Numbered from the stretch's first letter, positions 18,646-28,815 are shown. The stretch is 64,000 nucleotides of DNA from Bacillus luti (GCF_001884105.1 NZ_MACI01000006.1:1-64000), one strand, 5' to 3'. The notes: generated by a model not told the origin, from the letters alone. Translations and numbers: made by a program.

Positions 18646-18679
18646 TTTACAGAATCTTTACACACTCTATACATTCACA
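18646..18679 (+). promoter_or_regulatory. PhoP-box-like TTHACA array
   Basis: TTTACA (18646), TTTACA (18657) and TATACA (18668) recur at exact 11-bp steps, followed at once by TTCACA (18674). Direct TTHACA repeats with 5-bp spacers are the binding pattern of PhoP, the phosphate-starvation regulator of Bacillus. A -10-like TATGAT lies at 18704-18709 ahead of the nucleotidase gene. The array sits between phnD and that gene and could serve both. Confidence 0.62.
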
Positions 18680-18738
18680 TTAAAATTCCCTTCATATTTT
18701 TGATATGATTAACATGAAGATAACAATAGAAAAGGTGA

Positions 18739-20328
18739 ATGATGTTGAATCAAAATCAAATTGTAACTTTAAACATCTTATTAACAAGTGATATACATGG
18801 TACTGTTTATCCAATTCACTACCAAGATAATTCCAAAGCAGAAATTGGTTTAGCTAAAATTTCTACCCTTATAAAAAAAGAACGTTCCAAAAATAAAAAC
18901 GTTCTTTTAATCGATAATGGGGACTTCATTCAAGGAACACCATTTACTTATCATTACGCTACATACGAAAAAGATAAGAAAAATCCAATGTCCTTATTAG
19001 CCAACTATATAAGTTACGATGCTGCAATTATCGGAAATCATGAATTTAATTATGGAATGGATATATTAAATCATGCTGTAGAAACTGCAAACTTCCCGTA
19101 CTTATCAGCAAACATTTTAGATAAAAACATAAAAGAACCCTATTTCGGGAAACCTTACATCATCAAACATATTGAAGAGAATATAAAAATTGCTATTTTA
19201 GGAGTAACAACACATTACATCCCAAACTGGGAACAACCCCTTCATATTCAAGACTTACATTTTGAAGATGCACTGGAAACTACAAAAAAATGGGTTGCTT
19301 ACATCCACGAACACGAAAAACCAGATTTACTAGTCGTAGCCTATCACGGAGGTTTTGAACGTGATTTACAGACCGGAGTACCAACTGAAGTGTTAACAGG
19401 CGAGAACCAAGGATATGCAATATGTCATGAAATTGAAGGTATAGATATTTTATTAACAGGACACCAACACCGAGAAATTTCTCGCACAATGGCTAACGGT
19501 GTAACAATTTTACAGACTGGATGTAATGGGCAATCAGTTGGAAAAATAACCGTAACCTTCGAAGGAATGGAACAGAAGTGGATTAAAAAAGAAAGTTATT
19601 CAGAGTTGTTGACGGTGCAAGGAATTGAGGCAGATCCAGATGTTCTTTCCTTAGCATCTGATTATGAAGAGAATACACAAAAATGGCTTGATCAACCTAT
19701 CGGAATCATTCATGGGGACATGCAAATTTCAGATGTTATGCAAACTCGTTTGCAAGATCATCCATTTATTGAATTTATAAATAAAATACAAATGGATATA
19801 GCTAACGTTTCCATTTCTTGTACAAGCTTATTCCATAATACATCTCCAGGTTTCCCGAAATATGTAACAATGCGTGACATCGTTTCTAATTATATTTATC
19901 CAAATACATTAAAAGTAATTAGAATAACTGGAGCGGATATAAAAGATGCCCTTGAACTCTCTGCTTCTTATTTCACATTAAATGTAGATGGAACCATCAT
20001 CGTAAATCCTACCTACATAGAACCAAAGCCGCAACACTATAATTACGATATGTGGGAAGGAATTTCGTACGTATTAAACATTTCCAAACCAATTGGCGAG
20101 AGAGTAGAATCTTTACAGTATAAAGGCGCTCCTCTAAATATGACGGAAGAATATGACGTCGTTATGAATAATTATCGCGCAAGTGGCGGAGGAAACTTTT
20201 TTATGTTTCAAAATAAGCCAGTAATAAAAGACATACCAACAGATATGTCTGAACTTATCGCTAACTATATATTGAAACATAAAAGGATAGAAGCAACGCA
20301 AAATAATAACTGGAAAGTTATTAAATAA
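18739..20328 (+). CDS. Metallophosphoesterase / 5'-nucleotidase family protein (YunD-like)
   Basis: This 529-residue protein has an N-terminal calcineurin-like metallophosphatase domain: TSDIHGTVYP (near residue 15), NGDFIQGTP, GNHEFNYG, YHGGFE and GHQHRE, which together supply the metal ligands and catalytic His. A C-terminal 5'-nucleotidase substrate domain covers about 320-510. There is no signal peptide or wall anchor, so it is probably cytoplasmic, unlike most secreted 5'-nucleotidases. The start could be either of two adjacent ATGs or the TTG after them; AAAGGTG lies just upstream. Divergence from phnD and the PhoP-like box suggest a role in phosphate scavenging. Confidence 0.85.
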   Translation: MMLNQNQIVTLNILLTSDIHGTVYPIHYQDNSKAEIGLAKISTLIKKERSKNKNVLLIDNGDFIQGTPFTYHYATYEKDKKNPMSLLANYISYDAAIIGNHEFNYGMDILNHAVETANFPYLSANILDKNIKEPYFGKPYIIKHIEENIKIAILGVTTHYIPNWEQPLHIQDLHFEDALETTKKWVAYIHEHEKPDLLVVAYHGGFERDLQTGVPTEVLTGENQGYAICHEIEGIDILLTGHQHREISRTMANGVTILQTGCNGQSVGKITVTFEGMEQKWIKKESYSELLTVQGIEADPDVLSLASDYEENTQKWLDQPIGIIHGDMQISDVMQTRLQDHPFIEFINKIQMDIANVSISCTSLFHNTSPGFPKYVTMRDIVSNYIYPNTLKVIRITGADIKDALELSASYFTLNVDGTIIVNPTYIEPKPQHYNYDMWEGISYVLNISKPIGERVESLQYKGAPLNMTEEYDVVMNNYRASGGGNFFMFQNKPVIKDIPTDMSELIANYILKHKRIEATQNNNWKVIK

Positions 20329-20343
20329 CGAAATTAACAATAA

Positions 20344-20369
20344 AAAAGATGGGCAGCTACGCCCATCTT

Positions 20370-20371
<2 letters not shown>
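20344..20371. terminator. Bidirectional terminator between the nucleotidase gene and ynzC
   Basis: AAAAGATGGGC and GCCCATCTTTT form an 11-bp stem with a 6-nt loop between convergent genes. Confidence 0.82.
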
Positions 20372-20627
<256 letters not shown>

Positions 20628-20654
20628 TCAAAACTGATTATTATCATACAATAG

Positions 20655-21411
<757 letters not shown>

Positions 21412-21452
21412 AATTAATAAGAAAAATGAAAGAAAACGAGGTGTTAGAAAAC

Positions 21453-22073
21453 ATGGAAAAGTTAACGAAACGCCAGCAAGACATTCTCGACTTTATTAAG
21501 CTAAAAGTACAAGAAAAAGGATATCCACCTTCCGTACGTGAAATCGGTCAAGCAGTCGGCCTCGCTTCTAGTTCTACAGTGCACGGACATTTATCACGAC
21601 TAGAAGAAAAAGGATATATTCGACGCGATCCAACAAAACCACGAGCAATTGAAATTTTAGGTGACGATCGAATGGATGCAGAAACACAATCTGTTATTCA
21701 AGTTCCTATCATCGGAAAAGTTACTGCTGGATTACCGATTACAGCAGTTGAGAGTGTAGAAGATCACTTCCCACTTCCAGCTAGCATTGTTGCTGGAGCA
21801 GATCAAGTGTTCATGTTACGTATTTCTGGAGATAGTATGATTGACGCTGGTATATTTGATGGTGATTTAGTTGTTGTTCGCCAACAACAGTCTGCATACA
21901 ACGGTGAAATTGTAGTAGCTTTAACAGAAGACAACGAAGCAACGGTTAAACGCTTTTATAAAGAAAAAGACCACTTCCGTCTACAGCCGGAAAACTCTTC
22001 ATTAGAGCCTATCATTTTAAAACAAGTATCAGTTATCGGAAAAGTAATTGGTGTATATCGTGATTTACATTAA
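21453..22073 (+). CDS. lexA: SOS repressor LexA
   Basis: The 206-residue protein starts [16 protein letters not shown] at the ATG at 21453, ten bases after GAGGTG; an in-frame ATG at 21426 lacks a ribosome site. The N-terminal winged helix is followed by the S24 self-cleaving domain: the scissile Ala-Gly in KVTAGLPIT, the catalytic Ser in SGDSM and the Lys in EATVKRFYK. RecA filaments trigger cleavage, which derepresses SOS genes. Confidence 0.97.
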   Translation: MEKLTKRQQDILDFIKLKVQEKGYPPSVREIGQAVGLASSSTVHGHLSRLEEKGYIRRDPTKPRAIEILGDDRMDAETQSVIQVPIIGKVTAGLPITAVESVEDHFPLPASIVAGADQVFMLRISGDSMIDAGIFDGDLVVVRQQQSAYNGEIVVALTEDNEATVKRFYKEKDHFRLQPENSSLEPIILKQVSVIGKVIGVYRDLH

Positions 22074-22081
22074 AAAATAAT

Positions 22082-22128
22082 AAAAAGAAGATAATCACCT
22101 TATTTATATAGGTGACTATCTTCTTTTT
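22082..22128. terminator. Terminator between lexA and the DUF4097 gene
   Basis: AAAAAGAAGATAATCACC and GGTGACTATCTTCTTTTT pair with one mismatch. The loop is about 11 nt and T runs lie on both strands. Confidence 0.8.
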
Positions 22129-22177
22129 ATATTTTGATAGAATCTAATTCCAAAACGCACATATTATCTATCCTGCA

Positions 22178-22981
22178 TTAACGCACTTCTATAGTCACAT
22201 CTCCAGCAGCGGTTTTACCATTAATCTTTTTACTGCCATTACCAATCGTTACGTTTTGATTTTCTTCATTAAAAATTGTTACATCTCCGGCAGCGCTTTG
22301 CCCACTTATAATTGCATCTTGTGGTTTTTCCAATAAAGTAATCTCTACATCTCCAGCAGTTGAACTTGCCTCTACATCATATTTAGGATCATGATCCATA
22401 ATATGCACTTCCCCACTAGCCGTTTTCGCCGTTACTTTCCCTATTACCTTTTTAAAACTCAGCTCACCAGCTTTCGTGGATCCTTCCACACTCTTAGCTG
22501 TGACATGTTTCAAATCTACTTCTCCAGCAAATGTCTCGACACTTACACGGTCACTTTTCACATCACTGATTTCTATTTGTCCAGCGGATGATTTTACTTT
22601 TATTTCTTCATAAAAACGTTCAGGTACAAATAGAGTCAATGTAGGTGTTTGAAATCCGAAGTTGTAAAATGAAAAATCAAACGAATCGCCCTTTTCCCTT
22701 CCCCCTATAATTTTTAATGCGTCACCCTCTTCAGCAATACGAATCTCCTGTTTCCGCAAATCCCCTGTTTGCTTCACATAAAAAGAGGAATCCGGAGATT
22801 TTTGGATAACAATATCTCCAGCATCTAAATCAACTTCTACGTTTTTTAACGCTTCGTTTTTAATAACCTCTTCCTTATTTCCTTTCTCTACATTTGCTAC
22901 TGCTTTTTTATATGTTTGCGAAATCCCTATTACTCCAACAACGATACAAGCGATAGCTACGAACAATATTTTTTTCATCAT
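22178..22981 (-). CDS. DUF4097 membrane-anchored beta-repeat protein
   Basis: The 267-residue protein has an uncleaved N-terminal helix or signal (KKILFVAIACIVVGVIGI). A DUF4097 domain from about residue 45 is built of short strands with recurring S/K-AAGDVTI or SAGQIEI motifs, as in a beta-solenoid. The first ATG lies only three bases past GGGGAG, so the second ATG, one codon later, may be used. It is the last gene of a PadR-DUF1700-DUF4097 operon; related sets occur across Firmicutes and are thought to sense or respond to the cell envelope, without a proven function. Confidence 0.8.
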   Translation of the reverse strand: MMKKILFVAIACIVVGVIGISQTYKKAVANVEKGNKEEVIKNEALKNVEVDLDAGDIVIQKSPDSSFYVKQTGDLRKQEIRIAEEGDALKIIGGREKGDSFDFSFYNFGFQTPTLTLFVPERFYEEIKVKSSAGQIEISDVKSDRVSVETFAGEVDLKHVTAKSVEGSTKAGELSFKKVIGKVTAKTASGEVHIMDHDPKYDVEASSTAGDVEITLLEKPQDAIISGQSAAGDVTIFNEENQNVTIGNGSKKINGKTAAGDVTIEVR

Positions 22982-23524
22982 CTACTCCCCTTTTATCATT
23001 TTGAAGTTCCACATTACATATCGTACGCATAATCTCTTAAACCACTTCGTACTATAATAAGCGATAATACATAACAACAAACCTACTCCAACAAATGTTA
23101 TACTAACGAAAAGATCTAACCATATAAAAGTGCCCATAAATACTTTTATAATAACGAAAAATGGCGTCACTACACTCGCAATACCACCGATCCAAAAGGA
23201 AAATATAAAAGCAACAATTGCAATTAATGGTCCTAAAACAATAATAAAATTAAACAAACTAAGTCCAATCGCTGCCATAACAGCTCTTGTCACATTTGAA
23301 GTTGAGGGATCTTTTTTCATCTCATCAAATCGATACATTGCAAGTAAATCTTTTGCAATTGTTTTCGGAGAACCTAACCCTTTTATTATTTCCGATTCAG
23401 TTTTACCTTCTTCTATTCCAAACTGAAAATGCTCTTCATAATCAAACAAAATATCCTGCCGTTCTTCTTCTGGTAGTTTTCTAAGCTGATTCGATAATTC
23501 CCTGAGAAACTGTTCTTTATTCAT
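22982..23524 (-). CDS. DUF1700 (HAAS-type) membrane protein
   Basis: This 180-residue protein opens with an alpha-helical signalling domain (MNKEQFLRELSNQLRKLPEEERQDILFDYEEHF), the DUF1700/HAAS N-terminus. The loop ESEIIKGLGSPKTIAKDLLAMY follows, then about three transmembrane helices after residue 80. It overlaps padR by eight bases and abuts the DUF4097 gene. HAAS domains usually pair with PadR regulators, as here. Confidence 0.82.
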   Translation of the reverse strand: MNKEQFLRELSNQLRKLPEEERQDILFDYEEHFQFGIEEGKTESEIIKGLGSPKTIAKDLLAMYRFDEMKKDPSTSNVTRAVMAAIGLSLFNFIIVLGPLIAIVAFIFSFWIGGIASVVTPFFVIIKVFMGTFIWLDLFVSITFVGVGLLLCIIAYYSTKWFKRLCVRYVMWNFKMIKGE

Positions 23525-23840
23525 CCCAATTCACCCCTTCAATAATTTCTTGTACACCTCTCGCAAAATCTCGCCACTCTGTTACCAATAACTTAAGTTG
23601 CATCTCCCCTTGCTCTGTTAACTGATAATATTTACGAGGCGGTCCCTCGGTAGACTCTTTTAAATACGTTTGAAAATATCCCTCTTTCGTTAAACGACGC
23701 AATAATGGATACACAGACCCTTCCGATATTAAAAATTTATTTGAGATTTGCTGAACAAGTTCATAGCCATAACTATCTTTACGTTTCACAAGTGCCAAAA
23801 CACATAGTTCTAACACACCTTTTTTAAACTGAACGTTCAA
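23517..23840 (-). CDS. PadR-family transcriptional regulator
   Basis: The 107-residue protein starts at a TTG six bases after AGGAGG. The PadR winged helix is clear: LELCVLALVKRKDSYGYELV, SEGSVYPLLRRLTKEGYF and RKYYQLTEQGEMQLKLL. It is of the short one-domain kind, and probably represses its own operon through the repeats upstream. It is co-transcribed with the DUF1700 and DUF4097 genes. Confidence 0.88.
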   Translation of the reverse strand: MNVQFKKGVLELCVLALVKRKDSYGYELVQQISNKFLISEGSVYPLLRRLTKEGYFQTYLKESTEGPPRKYYQLTEQGEMQLKLLVTEWRDFARGVQEIIEGVNWDE

Positions 23841-23865
23841 GTATAGTCCTCCTTTCTTACCTTAG

Positions 23866-23930
23866 TACTGTTTAATACACGGTAGCCTCTTTATCCATAA
23901 TATACCACTAGGTACTGTTTATTGCAAGGT
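23866..23930 (-). promoter_or_regulatory. padR operon promoter with repeated TACTGTTTA element
   Basis: On the reverse strand -35 TTGCAA is followed after 17 bp by -10 TATATT. The element TAAACAGTA occurs twice, once in the spacer (forward 23913-23921) and once between promoter and start (23866-23874). Repeats over and after the promoter are what a self-repressing PadR would need. Confidence 0.55.
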
Positions 23931-23972
23931 ACTCATTTATGTTTATTCCCTAAATTTAGAAAACGCACAAAT

Positions 23973-24020
23973 AAAAGCCCGAATAAAGTCATGATATAAC
24001 TGAGCATTATTCGGGCTTTT
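23973..24020 (-). terminator. Terminator of the lasso-peptide operon
   Basis: AAAAGCCCGAATAA (23973-23986) and TTATTCGGGCTTTT (24007-24020) form a 14-bp perfect stem with a 20-nt loop, followed on the reverse strand by a T-rich tail. Confidence 0.78.
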
Positions 24021-24068
24021 ATTCGATTTGAACTGTAAGAATACAAAACTCCCCCCACTCTTTCTCCT

Positions 24069-25868
24069 CTATGAACCAACTTCCATTTGTGACCCTAATA
24101 AATTTCGAAATACACCTTTTCTCTCTTTAGCCAATTGATTAAATTCACCTTTTTGTACAATTTCACCTTTCCCTAACACAATAACTTGATCTACATTGCG
24201 TATAGTAGATAAGCGATGTGCAATAACAACGATAGTCATCGTTCCTTTCAATCTTTCTATTGCTGATTGAATTTTCACTTCATTCTCAGTATCTAACGCA
24301 CTCGTGGCCTCATCTAATACTAAAATCGACGGTTTTCTTAAAATAGCCCGAGCTAATACAAGTCGCTGACGTTCACCACCTGAAAGCCTCACCCCGCGAT
24401 CTCCAATCAACGTATCAAGCCCATTTGGAAGCATTCGTACAAATTCAGTTGCTGCCGCAAATTCTAATGCAGACCAAATTTGTTCTTCACTTGCATTCGA
24501 ATCAATCATCAATAAATTTTCTCTTATACTAGCATTAAATAAGAATGGATCTTGTGGTACATAGCTAATAGCCCGCCTTAATGACAATAAATTATCAGTT
24601 GTAAGAGGAGTACCATCTATTAATACTTGACCTTTTTCTGGTTGAATTAATCCCATTAACACATCAATTAATGTACTTTTTCCAGCACCAGAATGCCCCA
24701 CAATGGCCGTCATACTATTTATCGGAATTTGCACATTAATATTTTGAAGTGCATATAAAGATTCTTGCTTATTATAACGAAAGTAAACATCCTTACACTC
24801 AATACCTTGTTTTATACAAATCGGCTCTATATGTTTTTGTTGATGTATATCCTGCATTTCAATCGCTTCCTTACATTCCTCTTGCAACTCCCATAATGAC
24901 TTAAAAGCAGGAATACTTGCAGCCAGTTGTTCTAAATTTGATTGAATTGTCATGAATCTCGGCCATAGTCTGGAAAAGATGAGTATGATTAATAGCAATT
25001 GGGTGGATTGCGCTTGAAACATACTTACTGATAATAATAAAAAAAATACAATTAATATAGCCATTGAAACTTTATAAAACAATTGAGAGTTCGATCTTAT
25101 TCTCATATACTCCATTTGCTCATTACTCATCTTTTCTGTTATAGATTGTAACCAATCTAAACGTGATGATTCCAAAGTATTACTCTTTATATCTTTAATT
25201 CCATTAAAATGATCTGTTATACCAGAAAGATAGTCTTTTGCCAATTCTGAGGTCTTACCGCCTAATATTCGTGCTTTTTTTATAAAAACACGAGAAGCTA
25301 CCAAGAATAATAAGCCAAAGACCAAAACAAATATAGTTATTTGAGGTGATAATAAAAACGCAATCCCCACCTGTATAAATGTAAACAGAATAGCAGCTAA
25401 CAATTGTAAAATTAAATTAACCCCATAACTTACACGAGCTAATTCTGTAGTTAATATATTTATTAGGTTTGTTTTCCTTTTCTCTAAAAAAAAACTCCAC
25501 TTTGCTTTTAAAATCATACTATATGTTTCTATTCTTAATTCTCGTACAAAAGCTTGTTGCGTTCTCGCATCCCTTAGCGTTATATTTCTTTGTAGTAAAT
25601 TTTGACCTAACACTATTAGTATATATATACCTAAAATAGAAGCTAGACTTGTTGTTTTAGGAAAATCCTGCAAAAATCTAGAGACAGGTGCAATAAAAGT
25701 AGTCTCCTCGCCTATATTAATTATTCCAGTCATACTTATCATAGGAATTAATAAAATAATACCTATCCCTTCAAGTAAACTTATTAAAACCATACCAAAT
25801 AGATTCACATACAGTATGTTTCCCGCTGAAGAATATAATTTCTTCATAAAATACATAATATGATTCAT
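24069..25868 (-). CDS. Lasso peptide ABC exporter (LasD-type)
   Basis: This is a 599-residue full-length exporter half-transporter: six transmembrane helices in the first 320 residues, then Walker A GHSGAGKST, signature LSGGERQR, Walker B ILVLDEATSALD and the H-loop IAHRLST. There is no N-terminal C39 peptidase, which fits a lasso peptide whose leader is removed by the separate B2 protease. I start it at the ATG at 25868, with AGGGGGAA just upstream overlapping the nucleotidyltransferase stop; the frame extends 17 codons further but without a ribosome site. It should export the mature peptide and give self-immunity. Confidence 0.85.
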   Translation of the reverse strand: MNHIMYFMKKLYSSAGNILYVNLFGMVLISLLEGIGIILLIPMISMTGIINIGEETTFIAPVSRFLQDFPKTTSLASILGIYILIVLGQNLLQRNITLRDARTQQAFVRELRIETYSMILKAKWSFFLEKRKTNLINILTTELARVSYGVNLILQLLAAILFTFIQVGIAFLLSPQITIFVLVFGLLFLVASRVFIKKARILGGKTSELAKDYLSGITDHFNGIKDIKSNTLESSRLDWLQSITEKMSNEQMEYMRIRSNSQLFYKVSMAILIVFFLLLSVSMFQAQSTQLLLIILIFSRLWPRFMTIQSNLEQLAASIPAFKSLWELQEECKEAIEMQDIHQQKHIEPICIKQGIECKDVYFRYNKQESLYALQNINVQIPINSMTAIVGHSGAGKSTLIDVLMGLIQPEKGQVLIDGTPLTTDNLLSLRRAISYVPQDPFLFNASIRENLLMIDSNASEEQIWSALEFAAATEFVRMLPNGLDTLIGDRGVRLSGGERQRLVLARAILRKPSILVLDEATSALDTENEVKIQSAIERLKGTMTIVVIAHRLSTIRNVDQVIVLGKGEIVQKGEFNQLAKERKGVFRNLLGSQMEVGS

Positions 25869-25879
25869 CGATGTTCCCC

Positions 25880-27067
25880 CTATAACAAAGCCAGCTTCTT
25901 TGTTTTCCTCCAAAGACATAAAAACGGACGTAAAGGAAAATATAAAAAATGAAGAAATTTAGGTAACGGTAATGTTTTTGCATCAATTGGATAAGGATAT
26001 AGTTGGCTCATAATATATAAAATTTTTTGCTGATTAGACATTAGTGAAAATAAATATCGACTATGATAGATAAATACTTCTTCAGGGACAGGATCGGTAT
26101 GCAAGTTTATCATTTGCTTGAAATAAAACAGTGCCTCTTGAGCTAACTGCTTTGAATGTTTTTTCGCTACTAATTCCATCATCCTTTCATCTAGTCGTAC
26201 ACCTAGCAATTGAGCTGCTAAAATTAATGCTTGTCCTCCTAAATGAAGCATTTGATATTTTCTCATTAACTTATGGATCTCACTCCAATTAAGTTCTTGA
26301 TCGACAATTTTTTTTATATCTACTAACCAGCGTAATCTGGACCAACCATGTCTAGCACCATGAGATACCAAAAATAAAAATAAATCTTCCTTTCCTAACA
26401 TATATACAGAATTACTCGTAAGGGTACTTTTTCTCTTTCTCCCCCAAAGCTCTTCAAACCCAGGTTCCTTACCCGGTCCGGGGTTTAACCTCCAATGAAT
26501 TTCAACTTTGATCCGCTTTATTGGATGAAAAAATGTTATATGATGATGCCTCCATTTCCAATCATTTAATATCGTTTGAATATAATCGTCTTTTACATAC
26601 CCCTGCTCTAAAAGTAGCATTTCTACTTTTTCTAAATTTTGCATCGGAATTAGAACGTCCAAATCACAGGATGTTCGTAAAGAAATATCCCCATATAAGT
26701 CCTGAGATAGTACAGGTCCTTTTAGAAAAATCATACGAATCTCATTTTCATTACATAGTTTATTTATTCGTTCCATTTCAGCACTTAAATAAAGCATTTG
26801 AAATGTATTTTTTTTATATTTTCTATTCAAGGTTTGTACAATATGTGAAGGAATTAGTTCCTCATCCACCTGTTTAAGTTTTTGATATATCACCGGATAA
26901 ACGCGATGATGCACAGCTTGCTCAAGAAATACCTTCCAATCAATATCCGAAAACCATTCATTACTGTAAGTTTGTACTGTTTCTTCATCTTGTAACTTCA
27001 AAATTGCCAAAAGAAGTTTCAATTCCTTAGACATGAACTCTACATTCAGACCAAAATCTTTCTCCAT
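25880..27067 (-). CDS. Nucleotidyltransferase-family tailoring enzyme of the lasso cluster
   Basis: The product has about 395 residues from the ATG at 27067 (AAAGGAG upstream, two bases past the B2 stop). The core motif IFLKGPVLSQDLYGDISLRT followed by SCDLDVLIP near residues 125-155 is that of NTP_transf_5 nucleotidyltransferase-fold proteins; the D-x-D binds metal and nucleotide. Such genes recur in Bacillales lasso clusters that encode a kinase. From memory, the homologue in the pseudomycoidin cluster is reported to attach sugar to the phosphorylated C-terminus. Function here is inferred from that. Confidence 0.75.
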   Translation of the reverse strand: MEKDFGLNVEFMSKELKLLLAILKLQDEETVQTYSNEWFSDIDWKVFLEQAVHHRVYPVIYQKLKQVDEELIPSHIVQTLNRKYKKNTFQMLYLSAEMERINKLCNENEIRMIFLKGPVLSQDLYGDISLRTSCDLDVLIPMQNLEKVEMLLLEQGYVKDDYIQTILNDWKWRHHHITFFHPIKRIKVEIHWRLNPGPGKEPGFEELWGRKRKSTLTSNSVYMLGKEDLFLFLVSHGARHGWSRLRWLVDIKKIVDQELNWSEIHKLMRKYQMLHLGGQALILAAQLLGVRLDERMMELVAKKHSKQLAQEALFYFKQMINLHTDPVPEEVFIYHSRYLFSLMSNQQKILYIMSQLYPYPIDAKTLPLPKFLHFLYFPLRPFLCLWRKTKKLALL

Positions 27068-27068
27068 T

Positions 27069-27542
27069 TTATTCTCCTTTAATAGTGTCCTCACTTAGCC
27101 TCTTTGCAAATGATCCAACGACAGTAAATTTCTCCATTCCTTCTGATCCAGTAACATAAAAAGAACCGCTCCGTAGCCATGCATGCGCAATTAATTCCCC
27201 ATGACTATCCTTAGCAGTTCCTAAATAAAGAGTACTCTCAATATGACGTTTTTCGAGCATTTTCATCCCAGCTATAGCTTTAACAAGACACTGACTTTCC
27301 CAAAAAGTATAACGACTCATAATAGAGATAGCTTCAGACACCTTCTTTAGTGTATCCCCGTGTGGCTGAATTTGGGAAACTGATGTTTCGTTCATGTAAT
27401 CCCCTAAAGAAGGTGCAACTTTGGAAAAGGTAATACTTTTTAGTACACGCGCCCACCCTAAAAAAATAAAAGCCTCTAAAAATAAAAGCTTTGTTTCCAT
27501 GTTCAGCGATAAAAATACTCTTAACCTTTTCACAATATTCAT
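27069..27542 (-). CDS. Lasso peptide leader protease B2 (transglutaminase-like)
   Basis: The 157-residue protein has the Transglut_core3 pattern of split lasso B2 proteases. The nucleophile is in ESQCLVKAIAGMKMLEKR (about Cys 85) and the catalytic His in GELIAHAWLRSG (about residue 117). It removes the leader from the precursor when recruited by B1. The third catalytic residue is less clear. Its stop is two bases before the nucleotidyltransferase start, which indicates tight coupling. Confidence 0.85.
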   Translation of the reverse strand: MNIVKRLRVFLSLNMETKLLFLEAFIFLGWARVLKSITFSKVAPSLGDYMNETSVSQIQPHGDTLKKVSEAISIMSRYTFWESQCLVKAIAGMKMLEKRHIESTLYLGTAKDSHGELIAHAWLRSGSFYVTGSEGMEKFTVVGSFAKRLSEDTIKGE

Positions 27543-27578
27543 TAATCCCTTCCTAACAGTTCTCTTGAAATTACGAAT

Positions 27579-27884
27579 TTATCTATTAGATTGATCTTCT
27601 ATTTGAATTAAACCTTCTTGAAATAAACACTCTAAAAAGGAAAGAACTTGCTCTTCACAATCGCCCCGTTCAATGTTGTACTTTGACAACAATGTACTGA
27701 CGAGTTCAGTAACCATAATTGGAGTTTTTATTAGTTCCCAAATTTCTCCCCCTGTTTCTCCCAAATTATAATATTTCCCTTTTTGAACATTTAGCATTAC
27801 TTTTTCCCCATCCATATCACTCACAATATTCTCTTCACTTTGCACAATCTGACACTCTAGAGAAATTCTCTCTGTATACATCAT
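27579..27884 (-). CDS. Lasso peptide leader-recognition protein B1 (PqqD/RRE)
   Basis: This 101-residue PqqD-like protein has the RiPP recognition fold: strands in VMLNVQKGKYYNLGETGGEIWELI, then a helical segment VTELVSTLLSKYNIERGDCEEQVLSFLECL. It binds the leader (the YxxP or WxxP-like element) and delivers the precursor to B2. It lies seven bases after the kinase gene. Confidence 0.85.
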   Translation of the reverse strand: MMYTERISLECQIVQSEENIVSDMDGEKVMLNVQKGKYYNLGETGGEIWELIKTPIMVTELVSTLLSKYNIERGDCEEQVLSFLECLFQEGLIQIEDQSNR

Positions 27885-27891
27885 CTATTAC

Positions 27892-28815
27892 TCACCCTCC
27901 GTGTATAGTTTTTAATATAATTGATACAAGTTCATGCGCTGTAAACCTATTATTTGGACGTTTCAAATGAAACATATCTACCTTGTTTATCACACTTGTA
28001 GAAGTAGTGAAATGCCACTCTGTCAATTTTAATTGCGTAATTAAAAACTTACGAAATGTGTGAAAGAACAATGCACGCAATCGTTCAAGTCCTTCAATTC
28101 GAATCAACTCAACACTCTCATCCTCTGTTTTCGTTAACTCAATAACACCAGCAAGAGGTAATGGTTCAGAGAAAAAATGAGATTGTACAGGCACAGCATA
28201 CTTTGTTTCTCGCTCAAACAATGGATTATAACTTGCCGTTCCCATTCCAAAAGCATTCAAACTCTCCGCCCATAATTTTTGTTGCGGATAAGATGGAATC
28301 ACAATTGGAGTCTTATCTGATGAAACTGTCACAGCAATTACATCATCACTCAAAAGTGTATATCCTCTACTTAAAAAGGCTGCTGCTAGTGTTGATTTCC
28401 CAGCCCCTGAATTACCTAAAATAGCATACACTTTCCCATCAATATTTATTGCACTTCCGTGCAACGGCAATATTCCTCTCTGCATTAATAAGGCTCCCAT
28501 GCAAGTTCCAAGTATATAAAGTCGTATCTTATCTTCACATGTGTTCCCCATAGGCGAAACAATGATTTGCTTTCCTTCTTGTATAGAAAATATAGCTGTA
28601 TCAGGAATACGAATCATAACTACGTTTTTATCAACTACAAAATTTTGTTCTGTGTTAGTAAATTCACTCCATTTCTGAAATAAATCAGCAGTTCGTATTA
28701 TTACTTCTATCGTTTCTTCTTGTTCATTAATTCTAGGTAATTCTGGCAATTGAATTTCACTCAACACCCTTAGCCCAAAAACTTTATACATATTTTTTTT
28801 TGTAGTTTTAATCAA
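27892..28815 (-). CDS. HPr-kinase-like lasso peptide kinase (PadeK/ThcoK-type)
   Basis: The product has about 307 residues with a P-loop GNSGAGKST near residue 130 and the downstream acidic pair LLSDDVIAV that HPr kinases use for catalysis. In paeninodin-type clusters this enzyme phosphorylates the C-terminal Ser of the precursor, which the neighbouring precursor does have. The start is uncertain: a TTG at 28815 lies eight bases after GGAG, an in-frame GTG at 28824 is too close to it, and an ATG at 28791 would give the common start MYKVFGLRV. Confidence 0.82.
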   Translation of the reverse strand: MIKTTKKNMYKVFGLRVLSEIQLPELPRINEQEETIEVIIRTADLFQKWSEFTNTEQNFVVDKNVVMIRIPDTAIFSIQEGKQIIVSPMGNTCEDKIRLYILGTCMGALLMQRGILPLHGSAINIDGKVYAILGNSGAGKSTLAAAFLSRGYTLLSDDVIAVTVSSDKTPIVIPSYPQQKLWAESLNAFGMGTASYNPLFERETKYAVPVQSHFFSEPLPLAGVIELTKTEDESVELIRIEGLERLRALFFHTFRKFLITQLKLTEWHFTTSTSVINKVDMFHLKRPNNRFTAHELVSIILKTIHGG

